Source of the DNA: Sphingopyxis sp. | GTDB lineage: Bacteria; Pseudomonadota; Alphaproteobacteria; Sphingomonadales; Sphingomonadaceae | Length of the DNA: 64,000 nt | Assembly: GCA_016793775.1 (NCBI GenBank) | Contig: JAEULK010000076.1 | Span: 1 to 64,000, forward strand | Reading direction: 5' to 3' | Shown here: piece after piece, positions 49,117 to 59,083 of the stretch | Layout of the letters: the number at the start of each line of letters is the position of its first letter | How positions within the stretch are numbered: the first letter of the stretch is position 1 | Program-made: the position numbers and the translations under genes | Notes under the pieces: model-generated | What the model was told of the DNA's origin: nothing | What the model saw: the letters and a program-made list of their open reading frames with translations, nothing else | Database searches by the model: none

Positions 49117-50364
49117 TCAGCGCGTGTAGCGCTTGCCGAGCTCGGTGGCGCGCGAGGTCAGCGGCTGCTCCTTGCCGGCGATGAAGATCGCGGTCGGCTG
49201 GGTCAACGGCTCGAGCGGATCGCCGTCCCAGATCACGATGTCGGCCGCCTTGCCGGGTGCGATCGATCCCATCTGGTCGGCGACGCCGAAGATGCGCGCC
49301 GGCGCAAGCGTGAGCGCCTCGATGCCCGCCGCATAAGGAAGGCCGCGCGACACCGCGAGGCCTGCATTGTAGCGCATTTCGCGCACGCGGTGCCCGGCAT
49401 CGTTGCCGCCGATCGCGATCTCGACCCCCGCGGCCTTCAGGATCGACGCGTTCTGGAGCGAGGCTCCCAGCATGTCGAAGTTCGAGGGGATGTTCGAGGT
49501 CGGGTTGATGAGCACGGGAATCCTTGCCGTCGCGATCTCGTCCGCCACGCGCCAGGCTTCCTCGGCGCCCGAGAGGATGATCTTGAGCTTGTAGTCGCGC
49601 GCGAGCTTCAGCACCTGCTGGATGTCGGAGGCGCGGTGGACGACGACGATCAGCGGCATCGTGCTTGCGAGCACGGGTTTCAGCGCCGCGACGTCGGCCT
49701 GCGAGAGCTCGAAGGGATATTCGTCGCGCGGCGCCTGGCGTGCGAGATCGAAGATCTGGCGTAGCTGGACGAATTCGGCAGCGCGTGAGCCGCCTATGCG
49801 CGCGGCGCCGTCTTCGCCGAGTTCGAGCATCATGCCGACGCCCGGCCGATGGAGGATCGCCGCGCCCTCGCCGAGCGAAATCAGCGCCGCCCTGCCTGCG
49901 AACGGCAACTCGCGCTCCTTGTCGCTGTCGTCATAGTCGGGCATCACCACGGCGTGGGTGACGCCGCCGAGCCGCGCGATCGGGATGAGCGTCGAGTCCG
50001 GATTGAGCCCGTACTGGACGTCGAACGAGGCACTGATCCCCGAATTATGCGTCTTGTTGTCGACCGAGCCGTCGACCGAACTGACCTCGATCAGTCCGAG
50101 CGCGGTGTTCACCGCGATGAGCCCGGGGGTGACGATCGCGCCCTTGGCGTCGATCGTGCGCACGCCTGCGGGCACCGCGACGTTCGAACCGGCGGCGGAA
50201 ATCCGCCCGTCGCGCACGAGAACCGTGCCGTTTTCGACTTCGCCGACCGGGCCGGGGGTCAGAAGATGCGCGTTGGTGATCGCAAAAGTCTGCGCTGCGA
50301 CCGGGGTGGCGACCGCTGCGAGGACCAGGGCGAGGCCTGTGAAAACCGGGAGCCGTCTTTGCAT
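49117..50364 (-). CDS. Exported amidohydrolase-like protein lacking the HxH metal motif
   Basis: 415 aa with signal peptide (MQRRLPVFTGLALVLAAVAT, cleavage near VAAQ). The fold matches the imidazolonepropionase-like amidohydrolase group (KGAIVTPGLIAVN... and the C-terminal GSIAPGKAADIVIWDGDPLE). Where active enzymes have H-x-H after the first strand, this one reads VNTALG, so both first-shell His are gone. It follows the active-looking lipoprotein paralogue by 1 bp, suggesting an obligate partner or regulatory subunit. It may bind but not hydrolyse substrate. Confidence 0.85.
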   Translation of the reverse strand: MQRRLPVFTGLALVLAAVATPVAAQTFAITNAHLLTPGPVGEVENGTVLVRDGRISAAGSNVAVPAGVRTIDAKGAIVTPGLIAVNTALGLIEVSSVDGSVDNKTHNSGISASFDVQYGLNPDSTLIPIARLGGVTHAVVMPDYDDSDKERELPFAGRAALISLGEGAAILHRPGVGMMLELGEDGAARIGGSRAAEFVQLRQIFDLARQAPRDEYPFELSQADVAALKPVLASTMPLIVVVHRASDIQQVLKLARDYKLKIILSGAEEAWRVADEIATARIPVLINPTSNIPSNFDMLGASLQNASILKAAGVEIAIGGNDAGHRVREMRYNAGLAVSRGLPYAAGIEALTLAPARIFGVADQMGSIAPGKAADIVIWDGDPLEPLTQPTAIFIAGKEQPLTSRATELGKRYTR

Positions 50365-50365
50365 C

Positions 50366-51823
50366 TCATTCCTCCCCGACCGGTTGGCCGATTTCAAAAT
50401 CGCTTCGGTAGCGCGTGGCGGGATCGCTCGTGTCAAGGACGAGCGCGCCGTCGATGAAAACCTTTTCGGCGATCGCGTAGACGCTGAACGGATTTTTGCT
50501 CCACAGCACGACGTCGGCCATTTTCCCGGGCTCGAGCGAGCCAGTCTTGTCGGCGATCCCCATGATTTTTGCGGGATTGATGGTGATCCACTTGATCGCC
50601 TCCTCCTGCGTTATGTCGATCCCCGCGCGGCGTCCGGCGGCCATCGCGACCGCGCTCTCGACGTTGAGGCGCTGGATCAGCCTCTGCTCGTCCGAGTGGA
50701 TCGCGACGCAGACGCCCGCCTTGCTCAGAATCGCGGCATTTTCCTCGATCGCATCATAGGCTTCCATCTTGAAGCCCCAGCGCGTCGCCCAGGTCGCGAC
50801 GCAGACATCGTCGGCGACGAGCAGGTCGGCAATTTTGTATGCCTCGACGGCGTGGTGAAAGGCGCGCGTCTTGTAGCCGAACTCGTGGCCGACATCGAGC
50901 ATCACCGCCATTTCGTCGGCACGGTAGCAATGGTTCTGGACAAGAATGTCGCCCTTGAGCACGCCCGCGAGCGTCTCCAGCCCGAGGTCGCGTTTGGGCG
51001 CTTCGCCGCCTTCGCCGCGTGCGCGCTTCTTCTCATAGGCGTCGATCTTGCGGCCATATTCGGCCGCGTCGATCCATGCGCGGCGGAAACCCGCGACCTC
51101 GCCCATGCGCGTGGCGGGGGCGCGGCCGCGGCTACCGTAGCGGCCTTTGGGATTCTCGCCGCAGGCCATCTTAAGTGTGTACGGAGCGCCCGGGAATTTC
51201 ATCTGCTGGACGGTGACCGCGGGTACATTCTTCACGCTGACGCCGCGCCCGCCGAACAGGTTGGCCGAGCCCGGGAGAATGAGCAGGCTGGTCACGCCGC
51301 CGGCGCGCGCCTTGGTGAACACGGGGTCCTGCGGCCAGATCGAATGCTCGGCCCAGACATGCGCGGTATAGGGGTCGATATTCTCGTTGCCATCGGCATG
51401 CCCCTGGACGCCAGGCGCCGGGAATACGCCAAGGTGCGAGTGGGCGTCGATGATGCCGGGAGTTACCCATTTGCCGCGTCCGTCGATGACGCGCACGCCC
51501 GAGGGAACGGCGATGTCGGCGCCGACCGCGACGATCTTGCCCGACGCCATCAGTACCGTGCCATTGTCGATCCGCGTGCCGGTTCCGGTGAGGATCGAGG
51601 CGCCGACGATGGCGGTGTCGGCGGCGGGGCGCGGTGCGTAAGTGCTCTGGAAGGGCTCGGGCGCCGGTTTGGCTGGCTCGGCGGGCGGCGCCGGGGTGCT
51701 CGCCGGACGGGCCGACGAGGCATCGGAAGCGCAACCTGCAAGGAGCGCGAGTGCGGTGCCGAGGAGAGCGGCGCGCAGGGTGCCGCGGCTGCGAAGCGAA
51801 GCTATTGGGACATGTCGTGTCAC
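50366..51823 (-). CDS. Amidohydrolase lipoprotein
   Basis: 485 aa. A lipobox LLAGC follows a hydrophobic signal, then a Pro/Ala-rich linker of ~40 residues. The amidohydrolase domain has IIDAHSHLG (HxH), VQNHCYRADEM, AFHHAVEAYK and AIHSDEQR, so the metal ligands are intact. Predicted to be anchored in the membrane and to face the periplasm. Related exported enzymes hydrolyse dipeptides or N-acyl amino acids. Situated 85 bp after the large TonB receptor, so it probably processes the imported ligand. Confidence 0.87.
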   Translation of the reverse strand: MTRHVPIASLRSRGTLRAALLGTALALLAGCASDASSARPASTPAPPAEPAKPAPEPFQSTYAPRPAADTAIVGASILTGTGTRIDNGTVLMASGKIVAVGADIAVPSGVRVIDGRGKWVTPGIIDAHSHLGVFPAPGVQGHADGNENIDPYTAHVWAEHSIWPQDPVFTKARAGGVTSLLILPGSANLFGGRGVSVKNVPAVTVQQMKFPGAPYTLKMACGENPKGRYGSRGRAPATRMGEVAGFRRAWIDAAEYGRKIDAYEKKRARGEGGEAPKRDLGLETLAGVLKGDILVQNHCYRADEMAVMLDVGHEFGYKTRAFHHAVEAYKIADLLVADDVCVATWATRWGFKMEAYDAIEENAAILSKAGVCVAIHSDEQRLIQRLNVESAVAMAAGRRAGIDITQEEAIKWITINPAKIMGIADKTGSLEPGKMADVVLWSKNPFSVYAIAEKVFIDGALVLDTSDPATRYRSDFEIGQPVGEE

Positions 51824-51908
51824 GCCGGAATCACCTTGTGCGAACCGATGGGAAGGGCGGCAATCCGACCGCCGTGCTTAATTGCGCGGCGGCCGGACGA
51901 GAGGCGGG

Positions 51909-54900
51909 TCAGAAGTTCTTCCGCACGCTTGCATACCAGTAGCGCGGGTTCGGCGAATAGAGCGAGCCCATATAGCCGAAGGCGCTGGAATCGAGCGGCG
52001 GACGCGCATTTGTGACGTTGCGCACGCCGACCCGGAGTTGGGTGCCGTCGGTGAAGCCGCCCTTGAAGTCGTATTGGAGATAGAGGTTTCCGGTCGTGTA
52101 GGCCTTGAGCAGCAGATTTTCGCCGTTCACCGAAATATCGTTGTCGAGGACGCTTCCGGTGTAGTTCACGAAGCCGCCCGCAGTGAACCGACCTAGCTTC
52201 CACGTCAGCGAAGCCGAGCCGCGCCACTTGGGAAGGCCGTCCTGACGGATCAGGCTGCCGCCCTGGGGAATAATCGTATCGACGTTAATCGTTCCCGCCG
52301 CGCGCGCATCGAGCAGCGTCTGGATGTCGGGCGAGGCGTCGCGGAAATATTTGAGCAGATAGGCGGCGTTGGCGCTGAAGTCGAAGGTGCCGATGCCGGT
52401 ATCGCGAACCGAAAGGTTGAGGCCGAAGTCGATGCCGCGGACGGTCTGCGGTTCGAGGTTGCGGTAGATGTCGTCGACATATTGAACCTGCCCGACCGGC
52501 GCGATGCCGGTGCCGGCGAACAGGGCGATATCGTCGGCGGTCGGCGCGAGGCGGACGACATTGGGGTCGGTCGAACCCTGCAGGCGCTGGAGATAGTCGT
52601 TGATGAGCGCATTGCCCTCGCCATAGACGCCGACGATGCCCTTCTGCTTCACCTGCCAATAGTCGACCGTGAAGGTCGTGCGCACGCTGCCGCTGTTGAA
52701 GATTGGCGGCTGGAGCACGGTCCCGACCGTGAAGGTGGTCGAGGTTTCGGGCTTGAGGTCGGGGTTGCCCGCGCGGCGACCGGTGGTCACGAAGCTCTGC
52801 GCGCAATTGCCGAAGGTTGCAATACGGCCCGCGCGCAGGTCGGCCTCGCAGCGGATATAGTCGGTACGGCTGTTGCCGCGGGTGACGATCGTCGCGTTGG
52901 TCTGCTCGAGGTTCGGCGCCCGGAAGCCCTGCGCCCACGAACCGCGGATGCGCCAGCCTTCGAACAGGTCCCACGCCGCCGCGACCTTGGGCTTCGCAAT
53001 GCTGCCGAAGTCCGAATAATGTTCGTAGCGGCCCGCGAGTTGCAGCTCGAGACTACGGATGAGCGGGATATCCATCTCGGGTGCGATCAGCGGCACCGCG
53101 AGTTCGGCATAGGCCGCGAATACGGTGCGCGAACCTTTGGTGTCAGGGGTCGGGCTGACGCCGAAAAGGTCGCTGTCCTGGACGACCCCCGTGACGGTAT
53201 CGGTCCATTTTGTCGTGCCGTCGACGCGCTCGTCGCGATCGTCGAGCTGCGAATCCCGGCGAAGCTCGCCGCCGATCGCCATCCCGACATTGCCGGCGGG
53301 CAGCGCGAAGAGGTCGGCCTTCGACGCCTTGAAGTCCCACATGGCGAGCGTCGCCTTGCCGCGGCGGGTGCTCTTAATGCGGATCGCGTCGAGCGCAGCC
53401 TGGTTGCTCGGGCTCGTGTCGATGCCGGTCGGGTCGGCCGGGTTGCCGCCGTTGAACGGATTATAGGCCTCGGGGGTGGAGAGGGCGAGATTGCGCTGGA
53501 GCAGCGTCGCGCTGATCCCGTCCTGCACGTCGCGCACGCTCGACTCCGAATAGACCGCGGCGGTTTCCCAGTTGAAGCCGAGAGCTTCGCCCTTCAAGCC
53601 GAGAAGGGCGCGATATTGCCGGTTGGTCACGTCGACGATCGTCGGCCCGAGATCGGTGAAGCGATAATTGGTCATCGTGACCGGAAGGCCTGCGGCGGGA
53701 GCGTCGATCCCCGGAAGGCGGTTCGGGTTGACGCTGCCGTTCGCGAACGTGACCGGCCCGAAGGGATTCCAGTAGTTCGATGCGGGGATCGACATGCGGA
53801 TCGAGCCGATCGTGAAGACGCTGTCCTGGATGCTGCGCGTCTTGCCGTAATAATAGCCGGCCTCGCCAAACAGTGTCACATTGTCGCTGAGATCGTAATG
53901 GCCGCTAGCAAACAGGTTGATGCGGTCGAGCTTCGGCGAGATCGAGATCGGGTAATTGGCCTGCGCGTTCCAACGCGTGTTGCGGTCGGCCCCGGTAGTG
54001 GCTCGCGTGCCGTCGTCGATGCAAATGTCGCCTGCGAGCGTCGCTGAGCAGCCACCGTTCACGGTCGGCTGAAGCGAGAAGACCCCGGCATTGGTGGTGA
54101 TGTTGGTCGTCCCCCGACGAACGCGCACCCCGGTCGTGAAATCTCCCCAGGGCGACAATGTGCTGCGATCGTCGAGCGCATTGTTGCCGGCGAAGACGGT
54201 GCCCGCGAAATCCGGGAAGTCGCGGTGGTCGGCGGTTGCCGTGAAGTCTTGATCCTGCGACGTCAGCGCGGTGCGGCGGGTGTAGTTGAAAAGCAGCGAG
54301 ATATTGCCGCGGTTCTCGGCGAGATCCTTGCCGACATAGCCCGAGGCGTTGAATTCGCGCAGGCCGGTGCCTTCGCCGCCGCCATATTGCAGCGACAGGC
54401 TGCCGCCGTCGATATTGTCGCGCAGCACCGTGTTGACGACGCCGGCAACCGCATCGGTGCCGTAGAGCGCCGCGGCGCCGTCGCGCAGCACTTCGACGCG
54501 CTGGACGCCGTACACGGGGATGGCATTGGTGTTGTAGGTGATGACCGGGGCGAGCGAGGCGCTCGCCTGGCTGCCGGGATGCTGGACGACGCGGCGGCCG
54601 TTGAGGAGCACGAGCGTGTTGCCGACACCGAGTCCGCGCAGGTCGACCGATCCGATGTCGCCGCGGGCGAAGTTGCTGCTCGTCTGGCCGTTGCTGCTGT
54701 TGAAAGAAACGTCGCCCATCTGCGGGATCGAGCGGAACAGGTCGTCGCCCGAAACCGCGGCAGTGGCGGCGATTTCACTTTCGCCGACGACGGTGACGGG
54801 AAGTGCTTCGGTGATTTTCGAACCGGCGATGCGGCTGCCGGTCACTACGATTTCGGACGCCGCCGAATCTGCCGAGGTTGTCTCGGGTTCGGCGGCGCTA

Positions 54901-54992
54901 TCCTGAGCAAAGGCGGTTCCAGCGCCGACGAGGCAGAGCGATGAGGATGCGAGCAGCAAGGCCCGGCGAAGCGATGAGTTAAGCTTAAGCAT
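51909..54992 (-). CDS. Large TonB-dependent outer-membrane receptor
   Basis: 1027 aa, among the larger receptors. Signal peptide ends at AGTAFAQD; TonB box EIVVTGSRIAGSK; plug with SVDLRGLGVGNTLVLLNGRR and VQRVEVLRDGAAALYGTDAV; long barrel; end VRKNF. This NGRR-type, >1000-aa class is typical of sphingomonad and Caulobacter receptors for oligomeric or peptide ligands. It heads the operon with the two exported amidohydrolases. Confidence 0.93.
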   Translation of the reverse strand: MLKLNSSLRRALLLASSSLCLVGAGTAFAQDSAAEPETTSADSAASEIVVTGSRIAGSKITEALPVTVVGESEIAATAAVSGDDLFRSIPQMGDVSFNSSNGQTSSNFARGDIGSVDLRGLGVGNTLVLLNGRRVVQHPGSQASASLAPVITYNTNAIPVYGVQRVEVLRDGAAALYGTDAVAGVVNTVLRDNIDGGSLSLQYGGGEGTGLREFNASGYVGKDLAENRGNISLLFNYTRRTALTSQDQDFTATADHRDFPDFAGTVFAGNNALDDRSTLSPWGDFTTGVRVRRGTTNITTNAGVFSLQPTVNGGCSATLAGDICIDDGTRATTGADRNTRWNAQANYPISISPKLDRINLFASGHYDLSDNVTLFGEAGYYYGKTRSIQDSVFTIGSIRMSIPASNYWNPFGPVTFANGSVNPNRLPGIDAPAAGLPVTMTNYRFTDLGPTIVDVTNRQYRALLGLKGEALGFNWETAAVYSESSVRDVQDGISATLLQRNLALSTPEAYNPFNGGNPADPTGIDTSPSNQAALDAIRIKSTRRGKATLAMWDFKASKADLFALPAGNVGMAIGGELRRDSQLDDRDERVDGTTKWTDTVTGVVQDSDLFGVSPTPDTKGSRTVFAAYAELAVPLIAPEMDIPLIRSLELQLAGRYEHYSDFGSIAKPKVAAAWDLFEGWRIRGSWAQGFRAPNLEQTNATIVTRGNSRTDYIRCEADLRAGRIATFGNCAQSFVTTGRRAGNPDLKPETSTTFTVGTVLQPPIFNSGSVRTTFTVDYWQVKQKGIVGVYGEGNALINDYLQRLQGSTDPNVVRLAPTADDIALFAGTGIAPVGQVQYVDDIYRNLEPQTVRGIDFGLNLSVRDTGIGTFDFSANAAYLLKYFRDASPDIQTLLDARAAGTINVDTIIPQGGSLIRQDGLPKWRGSASLTWKLGRFTAGGFVNYTGSVLDNDISVNGENLLLKAYTTGNLYLQYDFKGGFTDGTQLRVGVRNVTNARPPLDSSAFGYMGSLYSPNPRYWYASVRKNF

Positions 54993-55189
54993 GCGATGTC
55001 CCCTGATTGTCGACCCTGTGTCGTCCTCCATGCGAGCGGATGGATCGTTGACGCCCATCCCAATTCGCTCTGACGCAACGCCGATTGAAATCCCCACCGC
55101 AACACGGCAGAAAATTTCAACCGGCTCTGCCGGAAGGCAACTTTATGTGGGGAGACCCCATAGCAGCCGTTCCGTAATTGTCTATTGAT

Positions 55190-55651
55190 TTAATCGACAA
55201 TCTCGAATGAGGCGTCGACTTCGACCGCGAAGTTGAACGGCAGGCGGTAGACGCCGATCGCGGACCGCGCATGTTTCCCGGCTTCGCCGAAGACGTCGAC
55301 GATCAGGTCCGAGCAGCCGTTCATCACCGCCGGAATTTCGAAGAATTCGGGGCCGGCCTGGACATAGCCGACGAGCCTGAGGACGCGGACGCGGTCGAGA
55401 TCGCCATCGGCCGCCGCCCTGAACTGGGCGATGAGGTTGATCGCGCAGAGCCGCGCGGCGGTGATGCCGTCGGCAAGGCTGCAGTCATCGCCGACAATGC
55501 CCTTGATCCCGCCATTGGCATGGGTCGAGAGCTGCCCCGAGACCTGCACGATATTGCCCGAGCGCATTGCCGAGACGTAGTTGGCGACGGGCGGGCAGAC
55601 CTGCGGCAGTTCGATCCCGAGACTGGCGAGACGGCTTTCGATGCGAGACAT
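55190..55651 (-). CDS. RidA-family (YjgF/YER057c/UK114) protein
   Basis: 153 aa, the longer RidA subgroup. SGNIVQVSGQLSTH, LIVDVFGEAGKHARSAIGVY (with the Arg that binds the imine carboxylate) and a C-terminal FAVEVDASFEIVD. RidA proteins deaminate reactive enamine/imine intermediates released by PLP enzymes such as cystathionine or serine lyases. Its gene begins 2 bp after a symporter stop and so is co-expressed with amino-acid import; the lyase at 45052 could be a source of such intermediates. Confidence 0.9.
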   Translation of the reverse strand: MSRIESRLASLGIELPQVCPPVANYVSAMRSGNIVQVSGQLSTHANGGIKGIVGDDCSLADGITAARLCAINLIAQFRAAADGDLDRVRVLRLVGYVQAGPEFFEIPAVMNGCSDLIVDVFGEAGKHARSAIGVYRLPFNFAVEVDASFEIVD

Positions 55652-55653
55652 AA

Positions 55654-56940
55654 TCACTCCTTGGTTGCGAGAGACGGTAGTTGTTCGGCGGGCGCGGGTT
55701 CGCCGGCGGCGGCTTCGCGTGCCATGCGGCGGCCTTCCCAGCGGTCGATGACGGCGGCGGCGACCGAATTGCCGACGACGTTGGTCGCCGAGCGGCCCAT
55801 GTCGAGCAGATGGTCGACCGCGAGGATCAGGAGCAGCCCGGCCTCGGGCAGCTTGAAGTAAGCGAGCGTCGCCGAGATGACGACGAGCGAGGCGCGCGGG
55901 ACGCCCGCCATGCCTTTCGAGGTCACCATGAGCAGGAGCAGCATGGTGATCTGCTGCCCGATGGTCATGTCGATACCATAGGCCTGCGCGATGAAGAGCA
56001 CCGCGAAGGTGCAATACATCATCGAGCCGTCGAGATTGAAGCTGTAGCCGAGCGGCAGGACGAAGGAGACGATGCGCCGGTTGACGCCCTGCTTTTCGAG
56101 CTCTTCCATCGTCCTGGGATAGGCCGCCTCCGAGCTGGCGGTCGAAAAGGCGAGAAGGACCGGGGTGCGGATGCCGCGAAACAGGCCGAAGGCGCGCGCG
56201 CCGATGATCGCCAGCGCGGCGAGGAAGAGCACCAGCCAGAGCACGCCGAGCGAGAGATAGAAGCCCGACACGAAACCCGCATAGGTGACGAGCACGCCGG
56301 GGCCCTGCGTCGCGACGGTCGAAGCGAGCGCGGCGAAGATCGCGACGGGCGCGGTTTTCATCACGAAGCCCGTCACCTTGAGCATGATCGCGGCGACCTG
56401 CTCGACGAGCGCGAGCACGGCGGGCGCCTTGTCGTCGATCGCGGCGACGGCCGAGCCGACGAGGACCGAGAAGACGACGATCTGGAGGATCTCGTTCTCG
56501 GCCATCGCCTGGACGATCGATTGCGGGATGAGATGCGTGACGAACTGCTTGAGCGAGAAGTCGCCCGTCGCAACGACGCCTTCGGCGCCGGTCGTCGGCA
56601 GCTCGAGCGCGAGGCTCGCGCCGGGCTGGAGCAGATGCACCATGACGAGCCCGATCGAGAGCGAGACGATCGAGGCCCCGATGAACCAGCCCATGGTCTT
56701 TGCCCCGACGCGGCCGATCGCGGCGGCGTCTTCCATATGTGCGATCCCGGCGACGAGCGTCGCGAAGACGAGTGGCGCGATGATCATCTTGATGAGACGC
56801 AGGAAGAGGTCGGTGAGGATCGAGAGATTGTCGGCGATTTCGGCTGCCTTGGCGGGGGGGAAATGCGAATTGACGAACCAGCCGGCCGAGATGCCGGCGA
56901 CCATCGCGAAGATGAGGATGAAGGCGAAAGCTCTGTTCAT
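55654..56940 (-). CDS. Dicarboxylate/amino acid:cation symporter (DAACS), copy 2
   Basis: 428 aa. Full set of GltP-type motifs: LFLRLIKMIIAPLVFATLVA, the re-entrant AFSTASSEAAYPRTMEELEK (SSEAA where others have SSS), LPLGYSFNLDGSMMY and LLDMGRSATNVVGNSVAAAV with the Asp/Arg/Asn of the transport site. Start at ATG 56940. Not closely similar to copy 1, so probably a different substrate, such as dicarboxylates. Coupled to RidA. Confidence 0.93.
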   Translation of the reverse strand: MNRAFAFILIFAMVAGISAGWFVNSHFPPAKAAEIADNLSILTDLFLRLIKMIIAPLVFATLVAGIAHMEDAAAIGRVGAKTMGWFIGASIVSLSIGLVMVHLLQPGASLALELPTTGAEGVVATGDFSLKQFVTHLIPQSIVQAMAENEILQIVVFSVLVGSAVAAIDDKAPAVLALVEQVAAIMLKVTGFVMKTAPVAIFAALASTVATQGPGVLVTYAGFVSGFYLSLGVLWLVLFLAALAIIGARAFGLFRGIRTPVLLAFSTASSEAAYPRTMEELEKQGVNRRIVSFVLPLGYSFNLDGSMMYCTFAVLFIAQAYGIDMTIGQQITMLLLLMVTSKGMAGVPRASLVVISATLAYFKLPEAGLLLILAVDHLLDMGRSATNVVGNSVAAAVIDRWEGRRMAREAAAGEPAPAEQLPSLATKE

Positions 56941-57143
56941 GACTGTCCCGTTCCGGCTTCGCCCCGGCCGGGGCGTACAGAAGGCAGAGACGCAGGTGCG
57001 GCGCGGTTCCGCAGCAGCAATGCGGTCGACAAGCGCATTTTGTTGCGACATGGCGGGCGCGGACCGAACAGGCTGGTGGGGTTATCCGCCGCCGCTGCGT
57101 CAAAGCAGGGCAGGGTGACAATCAGATTATCGAGGAGACGCGC

Positions 57144-58943
57144 GTGGCCAGTTTTCGGAAGATGCTTGTAGCGGGAACGGCAATTGCCGCCGGGCTTGGC
57201 TGGGCGGGCCAGTCGGTGCTTGCCAAGCCGGGCGGCGAGGTGGTCGCGATCACCGGCGCGACGATCTTCGATGCCACGGGCAAGGATCCGTACCGCGGCA
57301 CCGTCGTCGTGCGCGATGGCCGGATCGAGGCGGTCGGCGCCGCCGTCAAGGTTCCGAAGGGCGCGACGATCGTGCGCGCCGAGGGCAAGGCGCTCCTGCC
57401 GGGCTTCATCGACGTCCACACCCATTGGTCGCCGTCGGGCATGCCCGGCACGCTGCCGCAGATCGCGGGCGCTTATCTTGCGAGCGGCGTCACGACCGTG
57501 AACGACTTCCACCAGCAGCCCGAGGCCTTTGCGCCGCGCCGTGCCTGGCTTGCCGACATTTACGCGCCCCACGTCAACTTCGTCGCGCGGATGAGCACGC
57601 CCGGCGGCCACGGCGCCGACTGGGGCGACACCAACACCACCAAATGGGTCGCGACAGCCGAGAGCGCGCGGCGCGAGGTGCAGGCGCTCCAGCCCTACCG
57701 CCCCGATTATATCAAGGCGTTCGCCGACGGCTGGCGCTACGGGCAGCTCCCCGAAGAGACTTCGATGAATGTCGAGACGCTCGCCGCGCTCGCCGACGAG
57801 GCGCACAAACATGGGCAGCGCGTCCTCACCCACACGGTGACCGTCGAGCGCGGCAAGCTCGCCGCCGACGCCGGGATCGACGTGATCGCGCACAGCATCC
57901 AGGACGGCGTACTCGACGCCGAGGCGATCGCCCGGATCAAAAAGGCGGGCACCTTCTACGCCCCGACGCTCGCCATCTATCAGCTCAAGCCCGATGAAAT
58001 GGGTCCCGGGCGCAAGGACGATGCCGCTACGCGCCTGCGCATCCGCAAATATGGCTATGCCGAGGAGAATGTCCGCAATCTTCATGCGGCCGGGGTCACG
58101 ATCGCGGTCGGGACCGACGCGGGCATCGGCGGAGCGAAGCATGGCATCTCGACGCTCCAGGAAATGGAGCTGCTCGTGGCGGCCGGGCTCACGCCCAAGG
58201 CGGCGCTGCTCGCGGGCACGTCGAACAGCGCGCTGGCGCTCGGTCTCGCGGGCGACCGCGGCACGATCGAAAAGGGCAAGCGCGCCGATCTCGTTCTCAT
58301 CGACGGCAAGCCCTGGGAGACGATCGGCGACGTCGAGAGGATCGACCGCGTCTATGTCGACGGCAAGTTCGTCCATGGCGGCGGCGTCAAGCCGCCTGCT
58401 GGTAATGCCGCGACGTCGCTTCCCGCGCTGCCCGCCGCAGCGTTGATCGACGATTTCGAGCGCGCCGACGGGCGCAGCTCGCTCGACACGCTGCGTCTCA
58501 CCGACATGGACGGCGGTGTCGAGCGCTCGTCGGTGGTCATGAACCGCGTCACCCATGCGGGCGGTAACGGCTCGGCGCTCGCCTTTGCGGTGCGGATGTC
58601 GCTCAAGGAGAAGCCCGAGGGCGGTGTCCTCGTGCCCTTGAGCCGCGGCTCCGTCCGCCCGGTCGATGCGCGCAAGTTTGCGGGTGTCCGGGTCGATATG
58701 CGCGGCGCCGGCCGCTATCTCCTTGTCGTCAACACCCTCGCGGGCGAATTCACAGCGTCCATCGAGGCGAAGGAAGGCTGGTCGGAACTGCGCGTGCCGT
58801 TCGCCTCGCTCGTGGCGACGCGTCCGGGCCGCGGCGACGCGCCGTCGTGGCGCGGCGATGATCTCGTCCAGGTCGGGGTCGCCGTCCAGCGCGAGGCCGG
58901 GGCAAGCGCCTGGGGCGAAATCGACAATCTCGGCTTCTACTGA
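57144..58943 (+). CDS. Exported amidohydrolase fused to a CIA30-like domain
   Basis: 599 aa, GTG start after GAGGAG. Signal peptide to about SVLAK. Amidohydrolase domain (residues ~30-415): FIDVHTHWS, YIKAFADG, VLTHTV, VIAHSI and VGTDAGIGG give a complete metal site. C-terminal domain (~430-599): LIDDFERADGRSSLDTLRL, SALAFAVRMSL, FAGVRVDMRGAGRYLLVV and DDLVQVGVAVQ, a beta-sandwich of the CIA30 type, probably substrate-binding. Periplasmic. Divergent from the DAACS-RidA pair across a 203-bp gap with no other feature seen. Confidence 0.88.
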   Translation: MASFRKMLVAGTAIAAGLGWAGQSVLAKPGGEVVAITGATIFDATGKDPYRGTVVVRDGRIEAVGAAVKVPKGATIVRAEGKALLPGFIDVHTHWSPSGMPGTLPQIAGAYLASGVTTVNDFHQQPEAFAPRRAWLADIYAPHVNFVARMSTPGGHGADWGDTNTTKWVATAESARREVQALQPYRPDYIKAFADGWRYGQLPEETSMNVETLAALADEAHKHGQRVLTHTVTVERGKLAADAGIDVIAHSIQDGVLDAEAIARIKKAGTFYAPTLAIYQLKPDEMGPGRKDDAATRLRIRKYGYAEENVRNLHAAGVTIAVGTDAGIGGAKHGISTLQEMELLVAAGLTPKAALLAGTSNSALALGLAGDRGTIEKGKRADLVLIDGKPWETIGDVERIDRVYVDGKFVHGGGVKPPAGNAATSLPALPAAALIDDFERADGRSSLDTLRLTDMDGGVERSSVVMNRVTHAGGNGSALAFAVRMSLKEKPEGGVLVPLSRGSVRPVDARKFAGVRVDMRGAGRYLLVVNTLAGEFTASIEAKEGWSELRVPFASLVATRPGRGDAPSWRGDDLVQVGVAVQREAGASAWGEIDNLGFY

Positions 58944-59083
58944 CGCGTATCGGCGGGAGCGGCGCTCGCCGCCCCGATTCTGACGGGCTCTCCCGTCCGC
59001 GGTGTGCGCCTTCAGGGGTGCGTGCCACGATGACCCCCGCACCGGCATTGCGGTTCGCCGCGGCGCCGGTGCGGATTTTTCGC

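Noticed and set aside
52482-54047. 521-codon plus-strand frame opposite the 1027-aa receptor
   Set aside because: Antisense shadow with no motif; the receptor frame is complete and convincing.
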